A DNA stretch of 64,000 nt, from positions 186,001 to 250,000 of the forward strand of contig CALRQP020000001.1 in NCBI GenBank assembly GCA_943370355.1. Reading direction: 5' to 3'. Origin of the DNA: JADCGM01 sp943370355 (GTDB lineage Bacteria; Pseudomonadota; Alphaproteobacteria; Sphingomonadales; Sphingomonadaceae). Shown piece after piece: positions 26,099 to 33,394 of the stretch (the first letter of the stretch is position 1; each line of letters begins with the position of its first letter). Below the pieces are notes generated by a model. That model had not been told where the DNA came from, did not search any database, and was given only the letters and a program-made list of their open reading frames with translations. Made by a program: the position numbers and the translations under genes.

Positions 26099-26131
26099 AA
26101 GGGCCGCGCGGCGACAAGCCGCGCGGCCCTT
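26099..26131 (-). terminator. Strong hairpin terminator after the PEP-CTERM gene
   Basis: Perfect 14-bp GC-rich arms at 26099-26112 and 26118-26131 enclose a 5-nt loop, 22 bp after the PEP-CTERM stop on the minus strand. The downstream bases TTCGCTTT are only partly T-rich. Confidence 0.75.
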
Positions 26132-26153
26132 GATCGATCGGTTAGGGCGTGGC

Positions 26154-26741
26154 TCAGGCGGTCTTGGCAGCCTGCTTGCGGCGTGCGCGGACCGCGAGCG
26201 CGGCGAGACCGCCACCGAGCAGCGCCAGGCTGGCCGGCTCCGGCGCATCTGCAGGGCCTTCTGCACCCGCGTTCAGCGACGTGATATACAGGCTGTCGCC
26301 CGCGCCGCCGAAAGTGCTCAGCCGGAAATAATAGGTGCCGTTCGGGCTGGTCTGCGAACTGCCGAACAGGTTGAAGTCACCGCTCTGGCCATTGCCGCAC
26401 GGGCCGTCCGACGTGCCGTAAAGGCAGCCGTTGCCGAGCGTCTGGCCGATCAGTTCGCGGGTATAGTCGAGCTGGCTTGGTGCGTTGAATACATAGAAGC
26501 TGAAATCGCTGAGCCCGAAAGTGCCGTTGCCGAAGCTCGCGCCCGAGATGGTCAGGCTCAGGTCGGTAATGGCGCTATAGTCGCCCAGCCGGTCGAGGTC
26601 GGTGGTGAAATAGCCGGTGCCGACCGCAGAATTGCCAAGCGCCGCGCCGCTGTAGGTCATTTGGAAGGTCTTGATGTTGGCGGCCTGCGCCGAAATGGCC
26701 ATGCCGAGCGCAGCGACGGCAGCGAGAAATTTGAACTTCAT
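26154..26741 (-). CDS. PEP-CTERM sorting-domain protein
   Basis: The protein has 195 residues: a signal peptide (MKFKFLAAVAALGMAISAQA), a beta-rich Gly/Ser/Thr middle, and a C-terminal tripartite sorting tail. The tail has PEP at about 167-169, a hydrophobic helix 172-184, and the basic end RARRKQ. Exosortase recognises and cleaves such tails for export to the cell surface in exopolysaccharide producers. No exosortase gene is in the window. The start is at 26741; the frame upstream is spurious. A sigma-54-type promoter and an upstream inverted box precede it. It is followed by a strong terminator, so it is monocistronic. Confidence 0.9.
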   Translation of the reverse strand: MKFKFLAAVAALGMAISAQAANIKTFQMTYSGAALGNSAVGTGYFTTDLDRLGDYSAITDLSLTISGASFGNGTFGLSDFSFYVFNAPSQLDYTRELIGQTLGNGCLYGTSDGPCGNGQSGDFNLFGSSQTSPNGTYYFRLSTFGGAGDSLYITSLNAGAEGPADAPEPASLALLGGGLAALAVRARRKQAAKTA

Positions 26742-26784
26742 GTCATTGCCTCGGGAATTGAAAATATTGTGTCGCGCGAACCGC

Positions 26785-26802
26785 GTGCAACAAACGGGCC
26801 AA
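26785..26802 (-). promoter_or_regulatory. Sigma-54-type promoter of the PEP-CTERM gene
   Basis: On the minus strand the sequence reads TTGGCCCGTTTGTTGCAC. GG and GC are exactly 10 bases apart, and the -12 element TTGCA is perfect. It lies about 44 bp upstream of the start codon of the PEP-CTERM gene. Confidence 0.65.
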
Positions 26803-26853
26803 TCCGAAAAATGGCTCAGTGCCGCCAAAGCGTCGCGACGCAATTCTGCGTTG

Positions 26854-26870
26854 TGTAAAATATTCCGACA
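26854..26870 (-). promoter_or_regulatory. Upstream activator box (PrsR-like) for the PEP-CTERM gene
   Basis: TGTCGGAATATTTTACA on the minus strand lies about 52 bp upstream of the -24 element, in the position expected for an enhancer-binding protein site. From memory, PEP-CTERM genes controlled by the PrsK/PrsR system carry an element of this kind; the exact consensus was not checked. Confidence 0.45.
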
Positions 26871-26940
26871 CTTTCACCCTGTCGTTGTGGGGCCGGTTCT
26901 ATCGCTTGGATCGCAAAGTCTGCGGCATTAGGGTCGGCGC

Positions 26941-28242
26941 GTGTCTGATCTCTTCCCCGGAGCCGCGCCGCCGGCCGCCGCGCCGCCGCTTGCCGAGCGG
27001 TTGCGGCCGCGCGCGCTGGGCGAGGTGGTCGGGCAGGAACATCTGACGGGGCCCGACGGCGCGATCGGACGGATGGTTGCGGCGGGGAAGCTGGCGAGCC
27101 TCGTGCTGTGGGGGCCGCCGGGGACGGGTAAGACGACGATCGCGCGGCTGCTCGCCGATGCGGTCGCGTTGCGCTTCGTCGGCGTGTCGGCGGTGTTTAC
27201 TGGGGTCGCCGATCTCAAGAAGGTGTTTGCCGAGGCGCGCGAACAGGCGCAGCGCGGCACGCGCACATTGCTGTTCGTCGACGAGATCCACCGCTTCAAT
27301 CGCAGCCAGCAGGACGGATTCCTGCCCTATGTCGAGGATGGCACGATCACGCTGGTCGGCGCGACGACCGAGAATCCCTCCTTCGAACTGAACGCGGCGC
27401 TGCTCAGCCGCGCGCAAGTGCTCATCGTGCGGCGGCTCGACGAGGCGGCGCTTGAGAAGCTGCTGCAGCGCGCCGAAATGGTCGAGGAGCGCGCACTGCC
27501 CCTCGACGCCAATGCGCGCGAGGCGCTGATTGCCTCGGCGGATGGCGACGGGCGGTTTCTGCTCAACCAGGTCGAGACGTTGTTTTCGATTCGCATCGAC
27601 GATCCACTCGATCCGGCCGGCCTGTCGGCACTGCTGCACCGCCGCGTCGCGGTCTACGACAAGGACCGGGAGGGGCATTACAACCTCATCTCGGCGCTGC
27701 ACAAAAGCCTGCGGGGCTCCGACCCACAGGCGGCGCTCTATTATCTCGCTCGGATGCTGACGGCGGGCGAGGAACCGCTTTATGTGCTGCGCCGCCTTGT
27801 GCGGTTCGCCAGCGAGGATATCGGCCTCGCCGACCCGCAAGCTCTCGTGCAATGTCTCGCCGCGAAGGACGCCTATGACTTCCTCGGTTCGCCAGAGGGC
27901 GAACTCGCGATCGTGCAGGCCTGCCTTTATCTGGCGACCGCGCCCAAATCGAACGCTGCCTACAAAGCACAGAAAGATGCGTGGCGCAGCGCCAAGGAAA
28001 CCGGCTCGCTGATGCCGCCGATGAACATCGTCAATGCGCCGACCAAGCTCATGAAGGGCCTCGGTTACGGCAAGGGCTATGCCTATGACCACGACAGCGA
28101 CGCGGGCTTTTCCGGCGCCAATTATTGGCCCGAGGAGCTACCGCCGCAAACCTTTTACATGCCGACCGAACGCGGCTTCGAGAAACGCGTCGCCGAACGC
28201 ATCGCGCATTGGGATGCGCTGCGCCGGGAGCGGCAGTCGTGA
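26941..28242 (+). CDS. rarA: Replication-associated recombination protein A (AAA+ ATPase)
   Basis: RarA (MgsA) is a clamp-loader-like AAA+ ATPase that acts at stalled replication forks. The protein has 433 residues and a GTG start. Walker A is WGPPGTGKTT at 57-66, Walker B is LLFVDEIHRFN at about 110-120, and sensor 1 lies in GATTENPSFELN. The C-terminal MgsA oligomerisation region contains YYLARMLTAGEEPLY and SEDIGLADPQA, typical of the family. The stop overlaps the next gene by 4 bp. Confidence 0.95.
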   Translation: MSDLFPGAAPPAAAPPLAERLRPRALGEVVGQEHLTGPDGAIGRMVAAGKLASLVLWGPPGTGKTTIARLLADAVALRFVGVSAVFTGVADLKKVFAEAREQAQRGTRTLLFVDEIHRFNRSQQDGFLPYVEDGTITLVGATTENPSFELNAALLSRAQVLIVRRLDEAALEKLLQRAEMVEERALPLDANAREALIASADGDGRFLLNQVETLFSIRIDDPLDPAGLSALLHRRVAVYDKDREGHYNLISALHKSLRGSDPQAALYYLARMLTAGEEPLYVLRRLVRFASEDIGLADPQALVQCLAAKDAYDFLGSPEGELAIVQACLYLATAPKSNAAYKAQKDAWRSAKETGSLMPPMNIVNAPTKLMKGLGYGKGYAYDHDSDAGFSGANYWPEELPPQTFYMPTERGFEKRVAERIAHWDALRRERQS

Positions 28243-28568
28243 CCTGGGATGACGTCGTCGCGATCGGCTTGGCGCTGCCCGGCGTCGAGGTCGGCACCTC
28301 CTATGGCACGCCCGCGCTCAAGGTGCGCGGCCAGATGCTCGCGACGATGGGCAAACCGCCGGCGCATTTCGTGCTGTCGGCGACGCTCGATGAGGTCGAC
28401 GTGCTGATGCTCACCGAGCCTGAAGTGTTCTTCCAGACCCCGCATTATGTCGGCTGGCCGGCAGTGCTCGTCCGTTACGAGACTGCCGACCCCGAACGCA
28501 TCGCGATTCTCATCGAACGCGCCTGGGAGCGGCGGGCACCTGCTTCGTTGCGAAAGAAACGCGGCTAA
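28239..28568 (+). CDS. MmcQ/YjbR family DNA-binding-fold protein
   Basis: The protein has 109 residues and starts at GTG 28239 in a GTGA overlap with rarA. The fold family is recognisable from ALPGVEVGTSYGTPALKVRGQ, followed by PEVFFQTPHYVGWPAVLVRY and a C-terminal helix (ERIAILIERAWERRAP). The role is unknown; members have a double-wing DNA-binding-like fold. Translational coupling with rarA suggests a DNA-related role but does not prove it. Its 3' end overlaps sodB by 4 bp (convergent). Confidence 0.85.
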   Translation: MTWDDVVAIGLALPGVEVGTSYGTPALKVRGQMLATMGKPPAHFVLSATLDEVDVLMLTEPEVFFQTPHYVGWPAVLVRYETADPERIAILIERAWERRAPASLRKKRG

Positions 28569-29188
28569 GCGGCCAGTCGCGCCCGGCCCCGCGCGGCGTC
28601 GAGATTGCGGGCCGCAAAGTCCCAATTGATCAGATTGCCGAGGAAGGACGCGACGAAGTCCGGGCGGCGGTTCTGGTAATCGAGATAATAGGCATGTTCC
28701 CACAGGTCGAGCACGACCAGCGGCGTCACATGGTCGTGGACGATCGCGCTGTCGGCATCGTGCGTCGAGGTGACCTTGAGCGTATCGCCCTTAAGCACCA
28801 GCCATACCCAGCCGCTGGCGAAATGGCCAACCGCCTCGGTCTTAAATGCCTCGGCAAACCCATCGACGCCGTCGAAATCGGTCGCGATGCGGTCGGCCAG
28901 CTCGCCCGACGGCCCCGTGCCGCCCAGCGGGCGCAGCGAATTCCACAGGAATTCATGGTTCCACGCCTGGCCGGACTGGTTGAACAGCTTCTGGTCGCCC
29001 TGCTGCTTCGCGTGACGCACGATGGTCATCAGATCGGCACCGTCGAGCGCGGTACCGGCGATCAGCTCGTTGGTCTTGTCGACATAGGCCTTGTGATGCT
29101 TGCCATGATGGAATTCGAGCGTCTGGCGCGACATGTGCGGCTCGAGCGCGGCGGGGTCGAACGGCAGCGGCGGCAGGGTGATCGGCAT
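28565..29188 (-). CDS. sodB: Superoxide dismutase (Fe type)
   Basis: SodB dismutates superoxide in the cytosol. The protein has 207 residues. The metal ligands are visible as His27 (LEFHHGKHHKAY), His78 (AWNHEFLW), Asp161 and His165 (DLWEHAYYLDYQNRRPDF). The Fe-type features AWNHEF and SGWVWLVL are present, so iron is more likely than manganese. ATG at 29188 has GGAGAG upstream; the preceding TTG codon is not the start. It is monocistronic and sits downstream of pspF in the same orientation, 41 bp away. Confidence 0.95.
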   Translation of the reverse strand: MPITLPPLPFDPAALEPHMSRQTLEFHHGKHHKAYVDKTNELIAGTALDGADLMTIVRHAKQQGDQKLFNQSGQAWNHEFLWNSLRPLGGTGPSGELADRIATDFDGVDGFAEAFKTEAVGHFASGWVWLVLKGDTLKVTSTHDADSAIVHDHVTPLVVLDLWEHAYYLDYQNRRPDFVASFLGNLINWDFAARNLDAARGRARLAA

Positions 29189-29229
29189 CAAACTCTCCTC
29201 AATGGAATTCGAGGACAGGAACGCGCAAC

Positions 29230-30309
29230 TCAGCCAGTCGCCGCACCGTTCGCCGCATCTGCAGCACTCTTCTCCAGCATATTGTGGCGGCGCAGGCAGT
29301 GGCGCAGCTGGTCGTAGCTGAGTTTCAGCGCGACGGCTGTCTCGCGCTGGTTATAGCGGCAGCGTTGCAGCGCCGCAGCCAAGATGTCGCGCTCATATTC
29401 AGCGATCGCGGTGCGCAAGTCCGCAACGCTCGCATGATCGCGCGCTGCCGCGAGCGGTTGCACCGGGGCAGGGGTGGCAGCGACTTCGGCCGCCGAATCC
29501 AGCCCGCCGCGCGTCGAGACGATCTGGCGCGGCCGCCACGGCGAATCGAACGGGTCGAGCGGCAGCGCCCCGATCGGCGACATCGAATCTTCCCAGCGGT
29601 AGACGGCGCGCTCGATGGTGTTCTTCAACTCGCGGACGTTGCCCGGCCAGCCATGTTCCCGGAGCGCTTTCTTGACTGGGGCCGCGAAGCCGGGGAATTC
29701 GATCCAGCCGATCTCGGCAGCGAAGCGGCGCGCGAAATGTTCGGCGAGGATCATGATGTCCTCGGAGCGGGCGCGCAGCGGCGGCAGCGTGATGACCTCG
29801 AACGACAGCCGGTCGAGCAGGTCGGCGCGGAAGCGGCCGCGCTCGGCGAGCATCGGCAAATCCTCGTTGGTCGCGCCGACGACGCGCACATCGACTTGAA
29901 TCGTCTTGTTCGAGCCCAGCCGCTGCAACTCGCCATATTCGATGACGCGCAGCAAGCGCTCCTGCGCGCCGGCGGACAGCGTCGCGATTTCGTCGAGGAA
30001 CAGCGTGCCGCCGTCGGCTTCCTCGAACCGGCCCGCGCGCGACTTGACGGCGCCGGTGAAGGCGCCCGTTTCATAGCCGAACAACTCCGCGTCGATAAGA
30101 TTCTCAGGCAGCACCGCGCAATTGAGCGTGATCAGGGGCGATCCCCAGCGCGGGCTCAGGCGGTGCAGGCGTTCGGCGATGAGTTCCTTGCCGGTCCCGC
30201 GTTCGCCGACCACGAGGACCGGGCGCGAAAGTGCGGCAGCGCGGCTGGTTTTTTCCACGGCATCGAGGAAGCTCGAAGACTGGCCGATCAGATTGCTGCG
30301 CTTGTCCAT
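29230..30309 (-). CDS. pspF: Phage shock protein operon activator PspF (sigma-54 enhancer-binding protein)
   Basis: The protein has 359 residues. Walker A GERGTGKE is at 35-42. The sigma-54 contact loop GAFTGA is at 82-87, and Walker B GGTLFLDEI is near 100-108. The C-terminal Fis-type HTH is in NQRETAVALKLSYDQLRHCLRR. There is no N-terminal receiver or sensor domain, as in PspF, whose activity is held down by PspA. It is divergent from the psp operon, which starts with a sigma-54 promoter. In this layout it activates pspA and its followers. Confidence 0.93.
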   Translation of the reverse strand: MDKRSNLIGQSSSFLDAVEKTSRAAALSRPVLVVGERGTGKELIAERLHRLSPRWGSPLITLNCAVLPENLIDAELFGYETGAFTGAVKSRAGRFEEADGGTLFLDEIATLSAGAQERLLRVIEYGELQRLGSNKTIQVDVRVVGATNEDLPMLAERGRFRADLLDRLSFEVITLPPLRARSEDIMILAEHFARRFAAEIGWIEFPGFAAPVKKALREHGWPGNVRELKNTIERAVYRWEDSMSPIGALPLDPFDSPWRPRQIVSTRGGLDSAAEVAATPAPVQPLAAARDHASVADLRTAIAEYERDILAAALQRCRYNQRETAVALKLSYDQLRHCLRRHNMLEKSAADAANGAATG

Positions 30310-30464
30310 GCCCGCCTCGCCGCACGCGAATTCGCCGCGTTACCCTGACAGTTAGCAAAAATTCCCAACCCTTGGCAATCTGGTGAACACGAGGTGAATG
30401 AATCGCACCCGCGTGTTTGATCATTGTTCAGTAATATCAACGATGTAATGCTATGCCACAAACT

Positions 30465-30480
30465 TGGCACGGCTCATGCA
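30465..30480 (+). promoter_or_regulatory. Sigma-54 promoter of the psp operon
   Basis: TGGCACGGCTCATGCA matches the -24/-12 consensus. GG at 30466-30467 and GC at 30478-30479 are 10 bases apart, and the -24 element TGGCACG is perfect. It sits 69 bp before the first small gene and opposite pspF, which should be its activator. Confidence 0.88.
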
Positions 30481-30548
30481 AAAGAGTAGGCAAGCCAACG
30501 GGGATACGCTCCGCTGGCGACTAGCAAGCGCAGATACAGGAGGAAAAA

Positions 30549-30716
30549 ATGTTCGCGCTGTTTTCGAATGAGAGCCTGAAGCGGTCCACGATCGGGGGTC
30601 TCGGCGCGACATTGTTCGGCCTGACCTGCCTTCTCGCCGCCACCGCACCCGCCACGGCCAATGCCGCGACGGTCCCCGCCACCCTCTCCCAGCCGGCTGA
30701 TTCCCCTCAATCCTAG
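30549..30716 (+). CDS. 55-residue membrane/secreted peptide, first gene of psp operon
   Basis: This small ORF encodes 55 residues. A strong ribosome site (AGGAGG) lies just upstream of ATG 30549. The N-terminus is MFALFSNESLKRS, then a hydrophobic helix (IGGLGATLFGLTCLLAATAPA), then a Thr/Pro/Ser-rich tail that ends in stop TAG. It may be a single-pass membrane peptide or be processed after PATANA. The sigma-54 promoter precedes it directly and pspA follows after 73 bp, so it should be induced with Psp. I know of no characterised homologue. Confidence 0.7.
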   Translation: MFALFSNESLKRSTIGGLGATLFGLTCLLAATAPATANAATVPATLSQPADSPQS

Positions 30717-30789
30717 GCCGGTTGATCCCGGGCCGGATCGGATCCCCTCCCGATCCGGCCCCCCAAGTTTCTCGAAGGAGTTTTCCAAG

Positions 30790-31461
30790 ATGGGCATTTT
30801 CTCCAGAACCCGCGACATCGTCGCCGCCAACGTCACCGACCTGCTCGACAAGGCGGAAGACCCGGCCAAGATGATCCGCATGATCATCATGGAGATGCAG
30901 GAAACGCTCGTTGAGGTACGTGCCTCGGCGGCGCGGACCATCGCCGACCAGAAGGAAATGCGGCGCTCGATCATGAAGCTCGAGCAGGCGCAGGCCAGCT
31001 GGCAGGACAAGGCCGAACTGGCGCTGTCCAAAGGCCGCGACGATCTCGCCAAGGCGGCACTCGTCGAAAAGCAGAAGATGGCGACGATGGCGCAGCAGAT
31101 GGGCGAGGAAATCCGCCATCTCGACGATGCGCTCGCCCATCACGAAGTCGATATCCAGAAGCTCGAAGGCAAGCTGCGCGAAGCCCATGCTCGCCAGAAC
31201 GCCGTGCTGAGCCGTCTGGAGACCGCCCACAACCGTCAGCGCATGCGTCAGGCCTATGCCGGCCCGCGCGTCGACGAGGCGTTCGCCAAGTTCGACCTCA
31301 TGGAACGCCGCGTCGACTTTGCCGAGGGCCAGGCCGAAGTGTACGATCTCAGCCGCAAGCCCAAGACGCTCGCCGACGAGATCGCCGACCTGCGCACCAA
31401 TGACGAGGTCGATGCCGAGCTTGAGGCGATGAAACAGCGCCTCGCGCAGAAGGGGGCGTAA
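30790..31461 (+). CDS. pspA: Phage shock protein A
   Basis: The protein has 223 residues, almost all helical coiled coil. The N-terminal MGIFSRTRDIVAANVTDLLDKAEDP carries the amphipathic helix that binds stressed membranes and contacts PspF. The conserved DPAKMIRMIIMEMQETLVEVR follows, as in PspA/IM30. PspA represses PspF when free and stabilises damaged inner membrane when bound to it; it assembles ESCRT-III-like oligomers. An in-frame start at 30661 runs through the preceding small gene and is rejected; GAAGGAG precedes 30790. Confidence 0.96.
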   Translation: MGIFSRTRDIVAANVTDLLDKAEDPAKMIRMIIMEMQETLVEVRASAARTIADQKEMRRSIMKLEQAQASWQDKAELALSKGRDDLAKAALVEKQKMATMAQQMGEEIRHLDDALAHHEVDIQKLEGKLREAHARQNAVLSRLETAHNRQRMRQAYAGPRVDEAFAKFDLMERRVDFAEGQAEVYDLSRKPKTLADEIADLRTNDEVDAELEAMKQRLAQKGA

Positions 31462-31466
31462 CCGAG

Positions 31467-31745
31467 ATGGATGACGTTCTCGTTCCCGTCGCAGTCTGCG
31501 CCATCCTGTTCATCGGGTTGCCGTGGATCCTGCTCCACTACATGACGTCGTGGCGCAAGGCGCGCGGTCTCTCGATCGAAGACGAGCGCCTGCTCGACAC
31601 GCTTCACGAAACGGCCCGCCGCCTCGATGACCGGCTCAACAGCATCGAGCGCATCATGACCGCCGAAAATCCGCGCTGGCGCGAAAGCGCCCTGACTTCC
31701 ACCGTAGACATGAAGGAACTGCCCCATGTCCGTTCGTCGCACTAG
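31467..31745 (+). CDS. pspB: Phage shock protein B
   Basis: The protein has 92 residues. A single transmembrane helix (about 4-25, VPVAVCAILFIGLPWILLHY) is followed by the amphipathic leucine-zipper-like segment EDERLLDTLHETARRLDDRLNSIERIM and TAENPRWRE, as in PspB. PspB and PspC relay membrane stress to PspA. The end of the gene overlaps pspC by 20 bp, so translation is coupled. The tail after residue 75 extends past the usual family end. Confidence 0.9.
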   Translation: MDDVLVPVAVCAILFIGLPWILLHYMTSWRKARGLSIEDERLLDTLHETARRLDDRLNSIERIMTAENPRWRESALTSTVDMKELPHVRSSH

Positions 31746-32106
31746 ATTCTACCTCGACAAGCGCAATGGCAAATTCCTCGGGGTTTGCAGTGGCATCGCG
31801 GACTACACCGGCTTCGACGTCACGCTCGTCCGCATCGGTTATGCGTTCGGCACATGGCTGACGGGTGGTGCCTTGTTCGTGGCCTATTTCATCGCCGCCT
31901 GGATCGCCGACGCGAAGCCATATGCGCTGTATGACGATACCGACGACACGCGGAAGTTCTGGCAGACGGCACGCGCTGCCCCAAGCCGCAGTATCCGCGA
32001 CACCAATGCGAGCTTTCGCGACGTGGACCGCCGGCTGCGCGACATCGAGCATTATGTGACGACGAACAATCGCGGCCTCGCGGCCGAGATCGACAGCCTC
32101 AAGTAA
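31726..32106 (+). CDS. pspC: Phage shock protein C
   Basis: The protein has 126 residues. The PspC domain is at 3-65: RFYLDKRNGKFLGVCSGIADYTGFDVTLVRI, then a transmembrane helix (TGGALFVAYFIAAWIAD). The C-terminal part (85-126) forms a helical tail that ends RDIEHYVTTNNRGLAAEIDSLK. That tail closely resembles the C-termini of the five small proteins that follow. PspC is the polytopic sensor that with PspB recruits PspA to the membrane. Confidence 0.93.
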   Translation: MSVRRTRFYLDKRNGKFLGVCSGIADYTGFDVTLVRIGYAFGTWLTGGALFVAYFIAAWIADAKPYALYDDTDDTRKFWQTARAAPSRSIRDTNASFRDVDRRLRDIEHYVTTNNRGLAAEIDSLK

Positions 32107-32116
32107 GGATGCGGGA

Positions 32117-32407
32117 ATGGATTGGGGTTCGCCAATGTTCGTGCTCGCGATCATCGCGATCAGCACGCTCGGCTGGGTCGCAACGAGCTGGATCCGCGCC
32201 CGCCACGGCTATCCGCTGGAAGGCGAGTGGGGCGGGAAGGTCGAGAAGCTGACCGATGATCACCAGCGGCAGAATGAACTGCTCGCTGCGGACAACGACC
32301 GGCTGAAGTCTGCGCTGCTGCGGGTGGAAGAACGGGTCGCGGTGCTGGAACGCATCACGACAGACCCGGCCAACCGGCTCGCCAGCGACATCAACGCGCT
32401 GCGGTAA
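32117..32407 (+). CDS. PspB-like small membrane protein, paralog 1 of 5
   Basis: The protein has 96 residues. One transmembrane helix at about 6-24 is followed by the block RARHGYPLEGEWG, a heptad-rich coiled coil, and the C-terminal signature RVAVLERITTDPANRLASDINALR. It starts 10 bp after pspC. The HGYPLE block and the C-terminal signature recur in the next genes. Overall topology is like PspB, but the sequence is not PspB itself. I infer a Psp accessory membrane factor that interacts through its coiled coil. Confidence 0.8.
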   Translation: MDWGSPMFVLAIIAISTLGWVATSWIRARHGYPLEGEWGGKVEKLTDDHQRQNELLAADNDRLKSALLRVEERVAVLERITTDPANRLASDINALR

Positions 32408-32420
32408 GGAAACAGAGAGC

Positions 32421-32726
32421 ATGGAAAAGGACGTCGTCTTCGCACTGATTCCGATCGGCGGCATTCTGTGCGGCGCACTGGGGATCATCGGCTGGATGTT
32501 CAACAACTGGCTGCGGGCCCAGCACGGCTATCCGCTGGAGAATGACAAGGGCGAGCTTGTTCACCGGCTCAGCGACGAGACGCAGCGGCAGAACCAGCTG
32601 CTGATCGCTGAGAACGACCGGCTGTCGAGCGCCATGCTGCGGCTGGAGGAGCGGGTCGCGACGCTGGAAAAGATCGCCACCGATCCGGGTGTCCGGGTCG
32701 CACGGGAAATCGAGGCGCTGCGCTGA
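32421..32726 (+). CDS. PspB-like small membrane protein, paralog 2 of 5
   Basis: The protein has 101 residues. A transmembrane helix (about 7-29, IPIGGILCGALGIIGWMFNNW) precedes RAQHGYPLENDKG, a coiled coil (ETQRQNQLLIAENDRLSSAM) and RVATLEKIATDPGVRVAREIEALR. It is very similar to paralog 1 in the QRQN/NDRL stretch and the tail. The start has AGAGAG upstream and lies 13 bp after the previous stop. Tandem duplication within the psp operon is the simplest origin. Confidence 0.8.
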   Translation: MEKDVVFALIPIGGILCGALGIIGWMFNNWLRAQHGYPLENDKGELVHRLSDETQRQNQLLIAENDRLSSAMLRLEERVATLEKIATDPGVRVAREIEALR

Positions 32727-32755
32727 GGCGCGGCGGTCAACGGGGGTAACGAAAC

Positions 32756-33067
32756 GTGGAAAAGATCGAGATCTTCAGAACCACAGTGCCAATGATCGCG
32801 GTGCTAGGACTCGCAGGGATCGGCGGGTGGGTCCTGACCACCTGGCTCCGCATCAAGAACGGCTATCCGCTGGAAAACAGCTGGGGCAAGGCGATCCACC
32901 CGGTCGTGCCGACCGAGACCGCCGAGCGGCTGCGGATGCTGGCGACCGACAATGCCCGGCTACAGGCCGAGGTGGCCAGCCTCAAGGACCGCATTGCCGT
33001 CATCGAACGCATCGCCACCGATAGCCCGGCGCGCCTCGCGCACGAGATCGACGCGCTGCGCAACTGA
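32756..33067 (+). CDS. PspB-like small membrane protein, paralog 3 of 5
   Basis: The protein has 103 residues and a GTG start at 32756, with GGGGGTAACGAAAC upstream. The transmembrane helix (about 11-29, PMIAVLGLAGIGGWVLTTW) is followed by RIKNGYPLENSWG, a coiled coil (RMLATDNARLQAEVASLKD) and RIAVIERIATDSPARLAHEIDALR. It is related to paralogs 1 and 2 over its whole length. Confidence 0.8.
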   Translation: MEKIEIFRTTVPMIAVLGLAGIGGWVLTTWLRIKNGYPLENSWGKAIHPVVPTETAERLRMLATDNARLQAEVASLKDRIAVIERIATDSPARLAHEIDALRN

Positions 33068-33100
33068 TCGCATCAATTTTCTCTAGGGAAAGTGACTGTC

Positions 33101-33367
33101 ATGTTTGGAGAACTCGGACCGTTCGGAATGGTGGTGCTGATCGTGGCGATCGTCACCTTCGGCCGGATCTACGCCGCCAAGAACGGCATCCGCCACCGCA
33201 GCAAGAAGGGCGAAATCTGGGAGCCGGTGCAGCAGGACAATCGCGAGAATGAGCGGCTCCGCCTCGAAGTCTCGCAGCTCAAGGAGCGCATCCACACGCT
33301 CGAGCGCATCGCCACCGACAAAAGCCGCCGCCTGAGCGACGAGATCGACTCGCTCGGCCGGGACTGA
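33101..33367 (+). CDS. PspB-like small membrane protein, paralog 4 of 5
   Basis: The protein has 88 residues when started at ATG 33101, which has AGGGAAAG at a proper distance; the GTG at 33092 is too close to it. The helix FGMVVLIVAIVTFGRIYAA is followed by KNGIRHRSKKGE, a degenerate form of the NGYPLE block. The coiled coil ends in RIHTLERIATDKSRRLSDEIDSL. It is more divergent than paralogs 1-3 but shares the tail signature. Confidence 0.78.
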   Translation: MFGELGPFGMVVLIVAIVTFGRIYAAKNGIRHRSKKGEIWEPVQQDNRENERLRLEVSQLKERIHTLERIATDKSRRLSDEIDSLGRD

Positions 33368-33394
33368 CACCACGAAAGGCAAGGGAGACATCCC

